This document shows, one piece after another, positions 36,330-49,100 of a stretch of 64,000 bases of DNA. Positions within the stretch are counted from its first letter, which is position 1. Each line of letters opens with the position of its first letter. The translations under genes were made by a program, and so were the position numbers. The stretch comes from Macropodus opercularis (Eukaryota; Chordata; Actinopteri; Anabantiformes; Osphronemidae). A model generated the notes under the pieces. It did not search any database, had not been told where the DNA came from, and saw only the letters and a program-made list of their open reading frames with translations. The stretch is from NCBI GenBank assembly GCA_030770545.1, contig CM061097.1, positions 1,426,501-1,490,500 on the forward strand, written 5' to 3'.

Positions 36330-36560
36330 AGTCCTTAGTGCCTTAATAGATTCCATTTATCTCTATACACTCCCACGTTAATTTGGCTGGACAAGGGGAG
36401 GATGTATTCAAATGCCCAACGTCGCTTTGATGTACAGCCGGCGAGAGCTAACCTCTGATTGCTCCAGCCGTAGCCCCACACTGAGCATCAGTCACATGTT
36501 CATACTGTAGCCACAGATGAAATCCTCCGTGTCTATTACGAAGCATTTACTTAGTAGCGT
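36330..36560. promoter_or_regulatory. Candidate conserved non-coding block
   Basis: Repeat-free sequence with CACGTTAATTTGGCTGG near 36374, TTCAAATGCCCAACG and GCTTTGATGTACAGCC. Located about 0.8-1.0 kb before the next exon. Weak, texture-based call. Confidence 0.2.
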
Positions 36561-37357
36561 CTGATGCCTGATGTTCAACTTAACGTTATGTCGTTACATA
36601 AGTGCGGGTCCTGTTCCCAGGTGCTGCCGAGTTCTTCCTTTCATCGGAGGAAGCTTTAATTTAGTTAAAACTGGGTCCGCATGGCATTAGTGCCTTGTGT
36701 CCTGTAGATCACTGGGCAGTTGTGATTAATGTTTGGCATTGTGCCCGACCATGTTCTCACTCGTCTTTTCTACCAGCTTTGCTATATGTATACAGTAAGT
36801 GGTTGTTAAGCTATTGTTGAAAGTCCTGTTCTCTTTTCTTCCCATTTTATCTCAACGCGAAGCGGAATGAAAGTGTTGCGCTCCCGCGGCCTGGCTGCAG
36901 CGCTCCTTAGGGTGGCACCAGTGGTGCGGGAAATCTATTGTAGTGCAGTAACAAGTCCTTTATGTGACATTTTCCTTGGCGCTGACATTCAGAGGGGAAT
37001 AGGAAGACAAGCCTGTGAACGTCACATTCTCTGTGGCATGTGAAGGAAAAGGGTATTAGGAATGAAGACGGAACATGCACGGAGAAGGACATTTGCTCAA
37101 GACGTGACAAGGACTCGCAATGACGGAGCAGCGCTTTCATAGTTCACCTTATAACATCATGCTACAGTATAAGGTTGAGTGTGTCCACTGGTGTCCACAA
37201 AGCGGGACCAGTACCGGGGGGTGGTGGAGGGTTTACGAATTCGATCTCCTGACACAATTACAGTGTCACTTTAAAATGATGCCATTCACCTTAACGCAAA
37301 AGGTCATTACCATCTGGGGTGGATGAATCATTGTGTTTGATTGGCTTTTTGTGGCAG

Positions 37358-37474
37358 ATGAATCAGAGGGAAATGGAGGTGAAGAACCGAGTGTGTGCTG
37401 TGGCTCTGACTGACTCTGCTCACAACATCTGGCTACAGGAGACCAGCAAAGGCACGCAGGACTGGATGCAGCAG
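37358..37474 (+). CDS. fam172a: FAM172A/ARB2A coding exon (ALTDS segment of Arb2 domain)
   Basis: This internal exon has 117 bases, 39 codons, phase 0 at both ends, with acceptor TTTGTGGCAG and donor GTGAGA. It begins MNQREMEVKNRV, continues with CAVALTDSAHNIWLQE and ends with DWMQQ. The VALTDS stretch is strongly conserved in FAM172A and lies after the nucleophile elbow; in an alpha/beta-hydrolase fold this strand would carry an acidic residue of a triad, here the aspartate of TDS, although that role is not established. The ATG is an ordinary internal codon, not a start, since the preceding exon joins in frame to give ELMNQRE. Confidence 0.96.
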
Positions 37475-38259
37475 GTGAGACCAGCAAACACACACTGTAC
37501 TGTAGCCGCACAAAGAGGCTGTCAGCTGCACAGGAAACCGTATCTGAGCCCACATCTCATCATTCTCATTCACCCAGGTTCTGCTCCTTTCTAATTTCTG
37601 CCTGTACACCTCTGCTGACCTACACCCCTGACCAACAGCTCGGCTTAGAAGTCCTAGAGAACTGTTGTTTCCCCCACTTTTTATTCCTGGGTGCATGTCA
37701 TGTCTGTGAATAACTGACAGCCAAGCCTCGTTGAGTGTGTGCAGCTGGGCATATGTGTCGACGCGCGTGCATGTTTTTACGTGTGCTTTGTGGGTAAATG
37801 TGTGACATACAGTGTACGCGCATTTGTGTTAGCTTCATCTGAGCACTTGCCCTTTCTGGTGTGACCTCTGCGCCATACGCAGCACCTGGGCTCACTCAGT
37901 ATGCACATACAGATGAGGACCAGCTAGAGATGCAAATGTCATACACAAGACAGACACACTCAGCCTCACACACCATACCTTTATTTGTATTACATCCTCT
38001 TTTCAATCCCTTGTCTTTTGTTTTTACTCTTTCTGTCATCTTCCATTTCTTGTGTTTCGTGTGTGCTCATGTACTTGTGTGTGTTTGCCAGAGCGGCTGG
38101 GCTTCAAGGTTGCACTGGCCCCCTTCTCCTTGTCTAGCATCTTCTATTTTTGATTCATCTAAGGGATGTGTGGGACACAGCGTAATTGGAATGTTAAGTG
38201 ATTTTCTATTTGTGATGATTACCCAGAACAATAAATCTGAAATAACCTTCTTTGTCCAG

Positions 38260-38420
38260 TCGTAGGAAGGGGCCAGGCAAGGATCTGCTCTCGCTCAGAC
38301 TCATTAACCCACGGTTCTTTTTAGCTGATTTCAGAGATGAGCCAGCCTAATTAGAGGGAAGCAGTCTTTGCTAGTGCCCTTCAGAATGATTCAAGACAAT
38401 GTCTACATCTATACATTTGA
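38260..38420. promoter_or_regulatory. Candidate conserved non-coding block
   Basis: Repeat-free, with GACTCATTAACCC, GAGCCAGCCTAATTAGAGG and GAATGATTCAAGAC motifs. Modest homeodomain content. Weak call. Confidence 0.2.
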
Positions 38421-39666
38421 CATAGGTTTTGTCTGGCATTTTCCCTAAATTCTTAAGTGTCTGCCGTCCCAACGTAGCTGCTCAACTGTCTTTACTTGTA
38501 GCTGATTCCAAACAGCAGATAATAACGCTACAGGTATTAACAAATGATGTGCAAACTTCAATTGTCAAGCTCAAGTTTGGTATTTTACTGCAAAGCATTT
38601 GGGTGTAAGAGGCAGCTCTGTGTGACAAGACCGAAGGAGAGGATAGCATTAAGAGCTGCGCATGTCCATCAGAGGGTCGCGGCCGTTTGCGTTCAGTCTG
38701 TGCGTTAATCCTGTAGCTGTGGGCGGTTTTAGGGGCCTCTGTTGTTAGCTGCTGATGTTTCACTTAACGATTCCACAATCCAAAGTATACCAATGCACCC
38801 ACTTGGTGCAGTCTACAAACACGTGACCTCACGGATCCATATACTGCTCCTTCATGAAGCACACCTGTATCAGGAGCCCTTACACAGCTGGATCTTTAAT
38901 ATAAACAACTCTTGCATTGCACACAGAGCTGCAAACACACAGAGGGCAACTCAGCTGGTGCAGCAGATCAGAGAGGGCAGCTCACAGTGAACCTGAATAA
39001 TGCCCTGGCTGGTGCATAAATATGGGTGCCCATACGAATGGGTGCGTCTGAGGTCGGGGCTCCCCAGCAGAGCACTGCTCTGTTCTCCTTGGTCAGGGAT
39101 AATTCCCTCCCTCCAGGGTCAAGAAGGTGACTAGATGCTGGGATAGAGCGATGAGAAGAGGGGAGTAAAATAGAGAAGATGGGATTTAGAGATCAGCACC
39201 CGCTGGGCCAGGTTATATCGCACAAATGGGTCAGACGAGGGCCAACTGACGTCACCAACGGAGAGTAAATACAGAATGAAAGTGTGTAAAAGGAAAAAGC
39301 TGAGGGAATAAGCAAAGGCAGAGACAGTAAAACTCATCCATTGACTGAGACAGAGTAAATAGAAAAATAAAGCATGAGAAATGTTCAATTATTTAGGTCC
39401 CATTGACTGCTGCAGAGGAAGCACAGGGTAGAGCTGTGAAAAAGAAAAACAAAAAGACAGGTACAGTAGGGTGTGAATGGAGTGAATACAGATGGAGGAG
39501 ATGAAGAGATGTATGTGAAGATAGATGAGTAGCATAGCAAGGAGAAGAGAGTGAGAGAGAGAAATGCGAATGATGGTGTACAGCTGGCAGCCTGTCACAG
39601 TCTCCAAGGTGTCTCCTGTCACTGTGCTGGCCTGCTGTCACACTCTAGTGGCCTGCCCAGAGTGCA

Positions 39667-39688
39667 CACACACACACACACACACACA
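39667..39688. repeat. (CA)n microsatellite
   Basis: About 11 CA units followed by TGCACAAATACACAC. Confidence 0.95.
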
Positions 39689-41425
39689 TGCACAAATACA
39701 CACATAAAGAGGACGCCGTGGTCATGAATAAACCATCCTAATCCACAGAGATTATACAGCAACTGGAGAAGGTGGTGGAGAGAGAGCGAGCGTAACAGGA
39801 CGACTTTCTGGGGAGTTGGCTGCAGACTGGCATGTTATGGTGGAGGAGAACTTGGTTCGCTGTGGTCACGTCTCTCCATCTCACTTCTCCTCTGACACCT
39901 GCTCGTCAGCTACAGGTTTAGCCCATGGTTGGGTTTTAGCGCTTAGCCTTAGCCTGTATCTCAGCCTTGTGGCAAAATGCACGCTTGGTTGTTTGTCTGT
40001 GTGTCTATCCAGCACAAATCCAAGCACACAGACACACATGCACAGAGCAGCAGAGGTGGGGGAAGTCAAATCTGTTTACATGTTTGTTTCTCTGTCTGCC
40101 TTTAGTTCAATGGTGCCATTGATCGGCAGACGAGCTGCTTGAAGCGATGATGCTATGCGTCAGAGGCAGCCGATGTGATGTGCCATCCTTTTGTCACATC
40201 GCCCTTCTCTAATCCCAGCCAGCAGGCCTTGCCTTTATGTGACTGCTGTTATGCCTGCGGTCTCCCACAGCACTGGGGCTGTGTGCTGTGTGTGTGCATT
40301 TATGCAAGAGTTTGTGTGCACATGTGTTGTTGCCTTGACAAATCTATTCATACCCTGGTCTCCCTGCCTCCATTGGTGGTGATGGTGGTGAAGGGGGAGG
40401 GAGGAGGGCCTTTTGAAAGGCTCCCCTCCTCTCCCTCTCACCAGCCGCCTTCAGCCTACTGCTCCACAGCCCAGCTGACATCTTCCTCCAGACAGACTGC
40501 ATGAATTAAAGGAGATACAATGAGACACTTGATGTAGCAGTCAAGGAGTCCCACTGCTTCTGTAGCGCTCCACACCGCTCTGCCCTCAAGCCCAGACTCA
40601 GAGGAGAGCACATCTAGGGCAGAGCAAAAGATCTAAAAATACACAATATGCCAGTGTTTACCAAAACTTGTCATCTTCCCCCAACCTCCTCTTCCACCTC
40701 CCTGCCGTCCCCCCTCATCTCTGCTGATCTTCCTTCAACCTCTTTGGCCTTATACCCTTTCCGACTGCTACCACTTTTGATTGACAGGGCTGAAGGAATG
40801 AAATGGAAAGACGGGGAGTGAAGGGGCATTTGTGCTATTTAGCATTTCCTTTGCAGATTCAGTTTATAATTAATTTTTATTTCTTTGATACGATAGGAAT
40901 GAGCCACACGGGACCAACTTTATTTTAATAACTGGTCTTTCTATGTACATTTCCCCACTGAATTTAGTTCACTTGGTTAGTATTACTACTACTCTTATGT
41001 ATATTTATGTACCCGGCCCAGATGTTTCATCACAATTTCTTACTGTATAAGATTAAAGTAAGGGGCTTAGTAAGGGACTAAATATGTTGCATTGCACGTC
41101 AAGCAGACAATAAAGAACTTTTAAGTATTTCCACAGAAAGAACGTATCTGTGAGTGGTGTTCGCGTGTTGCAGCGGTCGGGATGACTTGGGGGATGACGG
41201 GTTGAGGTGAAGTCGGGTCTCTGGATTTGTGTGTTTGTGTTTTAGGAGTGGGAGAAGTTTAATAGATTTGTCTATCAGTCCCTCCCCTTTCACAGCAAAG
41301 GGAGTCAGGGGTCACTGAGGGCAAAAATGTGCGAGCATGTGTACACTTGTGTGTATTTGAGACTGAAGTGTTCTCAATGCTACACATCACATCTTCATGG
41401 GAGACCCCCCGCAATGTAATTACTG

Positions 41426-41428
<3 letters not shown>

Positions 41429-41470
<42 letters not shown>
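41429..41470. repeat. (CA)n microsatellite
   Basis: About 21 uninterrupted CA units ending in AGCATGC. Confidence 0.98.
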
Positions 41471-41471
<1 letters not shown>

Positions 41472-42546
41472 GCATGCACAAGACTGTAATAGCTGTCAAA
41501 GGGCCAGGGTGAAAGTAAACAAGGGCAGATAAGCAGCGATTCAGAAGGACGCCAGCTGCACATTCTAATCTCTTTACATTTTCTCTTTCTTCTATTGAAC
41601 TTTTATCTTATCTGGGGAGCGTCTTCTGCAAGCATTCCTTCTCAGACTCCTTTTCCTCTCTCCCCTTTCGCTTGTTTTCGCACTAACCTGACAAGCCACA
41701 GCGTACCAGTCCACATTGCACGGTCAAAAGGGAAAACACACTTTGATATGTTGTCATCTGCCGACCCAAGGAATGAAAACCCAAAGCACGAGAAGAGTGT
41801 AGTAGGAAACTGATACCGTGCTCTACGTGTACACAATGTTTGGTCAGATTGTATATGACATAATCAAGTAAGAAGAAAGGAAGCGCCGCAAAGACCGGAA
41901 GATGAAGACAGCAAAAACTAGATAAAGAGGTCTCCTCCTCTATCTGACAGTGGAGTTGTCAACCACAGGGGGTTTGAGACGACTCGGGGTGTTTGCAGGG
42001 GGGTTATGGGTCAGCAAGCTGGGCAGACACCCTCCCCCAGGATGCCCACTGATCCACCATAGTAGAAGGCCTCAGCTCTCCTCCACAAACAAACGCCAAG
42101 CTGTCTGAGCAACATGTCACAAAGCTTTTAATTGCTTGTTCCTGTCTCTGTCTTTCTCCATCTCTCCCCCACCTTACCCCGCTATACACACAGCTCTTCC
42201 TCGGTTGCTGTCTTCGCTCGTCTTCCCCACCTGTCCTCGTTTTCTTTGTCTCCCTAGCCTCCATATTTTTCCTCCCTTCACCCTTTATTTTGTTTTTGTA
42301 TATTTCCTCTTTTGTTTTGTTCTCTCTAATATCCTTCACTTGAGATTGTTCAAATTAGAGTTAAAATAAACAATACTGCCGAAGCATAAAAGACAAAGAA
42401 CATGTCTTTCCTTTGAATATCAGCATATATTTATTTGTGTTTGTGTAATACTGGAGGATGCACTTCCTCTGCAGCGCTCCCAGTCTTTTTGTACTGTCTT
42501 TCCTCTGAGTTTCTGCTTTTAATGTCTTTTTGTCCTCTTCCTACAG

Positions 42547-42631
42547 CACTGTTGTAACTGGGTATCAAGTCCAGAGCTCCTGGACACACCCCTGGAGCCC
42601 ATGCTGCCAGACTGCCCTCGAGTCTCTGCAG
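42547..42631 (+). CDS. fam172a: FAM172A/ARB2A coding exon (CCNWVSS...PDCPRVSAG)
   Basis: This internal exon has 85 bases, 28 codons plus one base, entering in phase 0 and leaving in phase 1. The acceptor is TTCCTACAG and the donor GTAGTA, a weaker donor than those of the other exons. It encodes HCCNWVSSPELLDTP followed by MLPDCPRVSAG, which matches the segment just before the C-terminal tail of FAM172A. In the human protein about 45 residues follow, so one or two more coding exons should exist. I could not find them between 42632 and 64000, so they probably lie beyond the window. A longer frame that overlaps this exon (42530-42910) is out of frame with it and is a shadow. Confidence 0.93.
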
Positions 42632-43225
42632 GTAGTAAAACGGCACATTAAAGCACACTGCAGCAGTACTAATGTGATTTGTCATTATCTACCTACAGCA
42701 TCACATTCAGTTTGCAAGTACAACGGTTGTGCAAGGAAATTTGACGGATTAATCAATTTAAAAGGCCAAACACAAGCAAGCGATACACTGAACAACCTGT
42801 TTGTGGGAGAAGACGAAGAAGACGTCACGTTTAGGCTGCGTAAAAAACTGTATGTCCTCATAGGTGAGAGTAAAATGAACACAACAGATCAACATGAGAC
42901 ACACAGGTAATTAAAAAAAGACCATAGCACAGAAGGACACATGTCAAATAGAAACGTGTTCCTTATTGTTTGTTGTGGCTACGTGGGGTTTATCGTTGAC
43001 TTGTGGCTGTGGTTGAGCTGATTGAGAAGGATCATTGTCAAAGTAAGTGACAAACTGAAGCAGTAGCAGATTATCTTCAAACAAACACACATATGATCTC
43101 ACACGTATCAACTGAAGTTTTCTGTTTGATTTAGTTTCTATTTTTACCTCGTGCCCTCTCCCACTTTTTTCATCATGTCTCCTTTATTCATTAATCCTCT
43201 GCCTTGCTCGTCTTCCTGGTCATGT

Positions 43226-43226
<1 letters not shown>

Positions 43227-43258
<32 letters not shown>
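43227..43258. repeat. (CT)n microsatellite
   Basis: Sixteen CT units on the plus strand, ending in GACTGG. Confidence 0.97.
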
Positions 43259-43262
<4 letters not shown>

Positions 43263-45529
43263 GGCCTTGATGATGTCATGGCCATCATGAGAATGTGTCC
43301 TTAATGTAGGATTAAGGATGAAAGCTGTAATCCTCAACATGACCGTTGATAAGAGATGATGATTGCAGTGTTTGAAGAGTGACACACAGGCAGGCATGCA
43401 AGCACACACCCAGAGATTCAACAGGGCCAGTCCAGCCTAGACGGATGTGATGTATGTAAAAGTTTCTGGTTTCGCTTTGCACATGTTGAAAGTCACACAA
43501 CAGTCACAACTCTTTCATAGATTTTATGAGCAAACGAACAAGAGCCACAACATTAAAACCAGTCGTGTAGCAGGAGGAAGGCTCAATCTAGCGTTAGCTC
43601 AAGTAGCATGAAGCAGCTTTAATTGTCGATAGTTACACAGTAAACTCAGTGAGACTGGACTTGCTTTGTAATCGTAAGTCCCTGAGTGACATCACGGTGC
43701 ATGTGTAGGTCATCTTTCGTATGCTCCGCGAGTCAGTGAATGCATCTCTAACACTGCTTTCTCATCTCGGCCACTAAAACTCCATGTTCCACTTGGGGCC
43801 GTGTGGGCAGGTGGAAATAGCATCTACCAGTGAATCAGCTTCTTGAAATGTCGTCTAGCCTTCAATACACAACCCAAACTGTATTTCCTTTTTCAAATGT
43901 CAGGTTTTTACCTTGATGTTTCATGGCTTTCCTCAGTGACCGCTGTGGGCCAAAGATGTCCGAGTCTACTGGTTGAAACTGCTGGCATGCCTGACATTGT
44001 CCTAATTCCGACCTGTTTGACACAGTGTCCATCTGTATGTGTGCACTATTGACTTATGCTCTATTGACTTTTGCTACTTTAACCAAGCTGAAAAGATCTG
44101 AATCTCTGCTCTGCTAACAGAGCTGCCAACTCAGCTTGTCTTTGGTCTTTTGGTGGCAGCGTCTGATGTCAAAGGTTGACTGAGTCGCCTTTGTGTCCTT
44201 GGCAGCCTGGCAGGTTCACAGGCGGCAGCCATTGTGGTGAGAGTCACGACAGAGCAGCAGAGGTGACGAGGTTGAGGGAAGGTTGAGGGACGGCTGTCAG
44301 GGCGTCGTGGCCCTGCGCTTCAATCAACGCACGCCGTCACCTCTTCTGCTGTTGTCTGTGTTGCTGCGGTAACAGCATGTGTGCGTTTATAGGTGGGAGT
44401 CATCGGGATTGACCATGGAGCGTCTCGGCCACAGAGAACGAGCTGGTGAATTCGGGTTCTCGCGCACACGCTCCGACAGCCACACGCATCGGTGTGAAGC
44501 CAGACCGAGCCAGAGCGCCGTGACGGCTGAATGGCATGCGATCTGACAAACACAAATGCTAAAATGCCTAAAGGTGTGCAGACATGGGCGCTGGGGCTGG
44601 TCAGGCTGCATGATGGGAGAACGGGCTTAAGGACTTTTGTCTCTCTCCTGACTCCGTATGTACATCTTCCTCTCCCCATCACCCGTTTGTGTCCTGCCTC
44701 CCTGTGTGGCGCAGTGATGATATGATGATTGTGATTTCCTTGCTGGTAGACTCTTGGCAGAGGGAGGTAGTGGAGGCAGAGCTTGTCTGTTTATCCTAAT
44801 CATCTGTGAAGCAACACCGGTGTACCAGCATGGCACTCTGACAGGGCTGGAAGGACCCAGGGAGGGAGGATGACGCATAACATCTCCATGTCTTGTTTTA
44901 AATGTGATAAAACCTGGATCCGTTCCCTTCGCTTTTGACTGGCTCGCTTCCCCTCCTTTCATTTCGTAGGTTTCTTTTCATTGTCTTTCTTCATTTCACT
45001 GTATTCTTTCATCCGTCTTGTAAAAGGAATTTGTTCCCGCAAGAAGGTCATTGCTCTGGCGTTTGGCAGTGGCCTGGCACACGAGCAGAATTTTATCAGT
45101 TAGAAGCACACTGAACACAGGGTAAAATGCAGATAAAGTGGAACAAATCTCCTACTGGAAAAGCTCCATGTGTGTGCGTCTGTGTGTGTAGTAGCTGGAA
45201 GCCTGAGAGAGTAGTAAGTTGTGGAGACGGGGGCTCTGGTTAAGTGGGGTGGTGCTAGCTGAGGCTTTCCCAAGTTATAATCACTCCATGCAGACGCCAA
45301 GTAGAAGGTTCTCACAGGATGAAGGTGACACAAAACAGACGGATGAAGAAGTCGGACACGTTGGTGCAGTTTGTAAGCGCCCGTCCTGGTTATTGACTTT
45401 CCTGTGCTGAGATGGATGACCAGCTGTTTGATTAGGAAAGATGCTGTTTCAAATGTAGGAAAACCCATTTTTCTAATAAAACACATTTAAGCACACGCCT
45501 ACGTACACACACACAACTTCCTCTTGGGT

Positions 45530-45910
45530 GATTACTCATTGTCCAAGCTGATTATTAATTACAAAGGGGGAGCTCTCCGAAGGTAAACACTGATTAATGG
45601 CTAACAAAAGTAAGTTAATGTCTTACCTGTACTTTAATTACCATCCTGCTCTGTTACAAGCGTCCTGACACAAGGCTATAATTAACCCTAATGGACTGCA
45701 CAAAGAGGCTCACTTTCACTTTCTTTCACAACATAAATACACACATACCCACCTTGTTCCTCTTTTGCTGGTGTTCTAGAAGTGGAGGTTGGGCTTTTAT
45801 TAAAAGCTTGCCATTAGTTTTTCCTGAATAATAATAACACTGGAATGGCTTTAAAAGTGATGCAACAGCGTTGAAGCAATTAGTAATTGGTCCTGTGCGA
45901 TGACATGGGA
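45530..45910. promoter_or_regulatory. Candidate conserved non-coding block (homeodomain-rich)
   Basis: Repeat-free apart from a small CA-like patch. It contains GCTGATTATTAATTACAAAG near 45549, CACTGATTAATGGC near 45588, CTTTAATTACC near 45634, GGCTATAATTAACCC near 45674 and GCAATTAGTAATTGG near 45876. The last, CAATTAGTAATTG, is a paired, nearly palindromic homeodomain site. The high TAATTA density in about 380 bases supports an enhancer guess. Confidence 0.35.
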
Positions 45911-46134
45911 GGTCACTCCGCCTTTTCCTTTTTACCTCATGCTCCTACGTCTGTGGCTCAGTGCCGTTAATGTACCAAGACGCCATGGAAAGAACTGAAT
46001 AAAGACCAGACAGCCTGACATGCGTACGATCCGTTCCCCTGTGCACATGGGCTCTGTCCTGCTGCAGGTTCAACTCGACTGGTCCACGCACTGTTGACCG
46101 TGAAAGTGCACTAACTGTCCGCACCTCCTCACCG

Positions 46135-46178
46135 CGCACACACACTCACATACACACTCGCACACACACACACACACT
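46135..46178. repeat. CA-rich microsatellite, imperfect
   Basis: CA units interrupted by CTCACATA and CTCG. A short GT run follows at 46328-46340. Confidence 0.9.
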
Positions 46179-49100
46179 CACATGGCCTGATTGATGCTTG
46201 CGTGATTTAAGTCTTTCAAGAGGAAGCCCAGGCCCATTCAAATGAACCTCACCCCCTCCACCCACTGTTTTTTCAGCTTGGTAAGTCGGACGTCCGCTGC
46301 CTCTATGGAAGATCACATGAAGACGTGTGTGTGTGTGTGTGCGTGCGCGTTTGTGCCGGTGTTATTTTATGTGTTTCAGTGTTTTCTTAGTCTGACCGGC
46401 ACACGTTGGACTAGTGTTACAGGAAATAGGTGAACTCTGATAAACCAAACCTTAACCTCTGACCTGCATTCACTGGTGTAACGTCAGGCTATTGTCTGGG
46501 TCACTTTTGTGACAGACCACATCGTACCGGTGTGGAAAATGCTGACTCCTGGAATGATGTTTCATAAAGTCTGTTGGTTAATCTCATAGTTCATGGATTC
46601 GGGTTTTGCTGTCTGGCCTTGGGGTCACTTCCACATGTGGCCAGACAACGGTGACAGGTTCATGTTGAGGGCACGTAGTTGAGACAGGCTGTCAGACACG
46701 AGTGCTTGCTGGGAGAAGGGGAGAACATGCCACAACAATGCACAGATCTTTTTATCTATTCTCCTTTTTCCTTCTTATGGAGTTTTGTGTTTTGAAAGCT
46801 CTGAAGAGCCAGGTTTACTTGCAGGAGCTATATGCGCCACTGTTGCATTGGGTTCAGCGCATTTTCGCATTTTTTTCTCCAGCGTTGCCGGAAAACCCAT
46901 CTTGATTTTACAATTGCTTGTACCAGCGTTATGTGAGATATCTAAACAGGTGTTTTTAACAGGAACTGGAAATCTCAAGCTGAAGGTTAAAGCAAACAAT
47001 GAGCCTGTTCGGCTGTGGGTTGTAGACCATGTGTTTGCCTGAAGCAACTCTAAGCCTGATTTGACAGGCAAACAAAAACCTTTCAAATTTAAAAGCATTG
47101 TTTTTAGCTGGCTTTAGAAAAACTGTCAGGATAACTATCAAGCTCTTTCACGTTCATTATACTTTGCATTGAGACGCACACAGCTTGTGTAGGAAAAGGA
47201 GACATGGATAATCAATGGAGGCTCAGCATTGTAACTACTTTGTATTTGTAACTACTGTCAGTGATGTTTCGATCCACTAATACCCACCGTACCTGCTGTT
47301 TAGATACAGTAGTCAACTGAGGCCCATACGTACATACAGGATGTTAAGTAAAGCGTCCAGGCATCGCTAATATTCTGTGGAGACAAACATTACTCAAACC
47401 CACAAAGGGTCAAAGTTACCAGACACGTCTGGAGGAATTTTAAGTAAACGTATTCACTGTAAAGGCGAATCTAGAATAGACCTAGAATGTGGCCATAAAA
47501 TGAAGCTGAGCGGTCCTGAAGGCGAGTTCAAGGTAAAGCACATAGACTCTGGTATATAGTGAAGCACACGGTGAAAAAGACTCTTTTGTGAAAATACAGA
47601 TTGTAATGTGTTTAAGTGTCAGCTGCCTTGGCTGTAGTGGCACCTTGGCTCATTGTCAAGAGTCTGGTGTATAAGAGATAAAGCCAGGATATGAGCAAAC
47701 GAGAGTTTTGACTGTGAAGAATATCTTCATGCTTAGCTTTACTTTCCTTATTATTTTATTATTTAGATCAGATTTGGAGACTCTGAATAGCACGAGATAT
47801 GTGAAATACTTTAGGCCGTAGTAGAAATATTTAATGTTCTCTGGGTTCTTTCTTCGAATTATTTTCTTTTACGGTTTCGACGTTGTCAGTTTTCTTTACT
47901 GCGATATGTTGGTGTCCTGGACGCTTTTGACCACCTGTGATTGCACATGTGCCTGATGTCCTGAATGGCTAACGCTGACTACAGATTGGCTGTTGGCTTG
48001 GTAATGGATGTAATTCTGCCAACATGCTGTGTAAGAATGGCTGTCAGATGACTGTGACCCTCTTTCTTCCCTTATCTGTCGTGGACGTGGTTTAGTTAAC
48101 AGCTTTTAACCAATAATGCAAGAAATGTCAATTTACCGGTGCGAAGTCCGTAAACTGCCATTTAGTTAAAGTGAGTCGATGCTAGACTGTTAAACTTTGC
48201 TTTACTCCAGCGCCACAGTTTGCCGTTGAGCGTCTCGAATCCCAGGCTGCCTCCAGTCCACTGTCAGGTCACAGCATTGTCCCACGGTGACGGGCGTCGT
48301 GTGCTGTCATGTAGGTTACGCTCTCCTCCGAGACAAAGACTTTGATTCCATTCTTTGATTTAATTCTACAGTTTCTATTGATCTATTCAGCTGCTTTTCT
48401 TTCTTTCTCACTTCACTCAGATCACAATCAAAGATGTGCCAACAAAGTCAATAGTCAAAGCAGCGCAGCAGGTTAATTTGTTTGTTTTAATTGACGAACA
48501 GGAGGAAATGAAGTTGATCAATACATCCAGCTAATAATTGTATTTGTCTTTTTAAGTCTTCAGCAGTGATGGGATGTTCATGAATTTAGTGTTAAATTAT
48601 CTCGTCGTGTTGATTTTACTGTTGTACTTGTATTTACAACATTCGTGGTGGATTATGCTTAATTTCAAACGGGTTTTAAAATAACACCAAAAGTAAAGAC
48701 CTGGCCGTGAGGCTCAAAATGTTACGATAGGTATCGAAGTATATGTGACATTTTCATGCTGACGAGAAGTACGGTGCGGTTTCTAATCACATCTCATATG
48801 CAGAGCACTTTAACAGTTGAGGCTATTGTGATTATGCTAACTAGAAGCGTCTGGAAAGCTCAGTCTGTGGTCTTCAGTTCACCCTCTGCACTAGGTAAAC
48901 TGTATCCAGGAGGCATTTTATCCTCTCCTCCTTTCTCTTACTCTACCCTTCATCCCAGGGAAGAGAAGAAAGGGGAGAGACAAAAAGGGAAAGAGCCTGG
49001 CATGCATAAATGAAAGTTCAACAAGGTTCAATGAAACACTTATACAATTTGCTGCAATATAGTGTGGTTTTATAATCTCATTATCATCTTAGTGCCAGAT

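Larger units (their letters stand above)
37475..42546 (+). other. fam172a: fam172a intron, 5.1 kb
   Basis: The donor is GTGAGACC and the acceptor CTCTTCCTACAG, preceded by a good pyrimidine tract. It contains CA arrays at 39667-39688 and 41429-41470, a repeat-free block at 38260-38420, AT-rich sequence at 40850-41070 (with ATAATTAATTTTTATTTC near 40866), and a pyrimidine-rich run at 42130-42330. I see no nested gene. 37560-38250, 38430-39650, 39700-40850 and 41530-42130 hold nothing I can identify. Confidence 0.87.

Noticed and set aside
42530..42910. 126-codon frame overlapping the last fam172a exon
   Set aside because: It is in a different frame from the exon, which is fixed by the phase-0 join and by the conserved CCNWVSS and PDCPRVSAG segments.
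44160..44185. DR1-like TGTCAAAGGTTGA
   Set aside because: Both half-sites deviate from RGGTCA, so it is within chance expectation; similar weak matches occur near 47405 and 49668.
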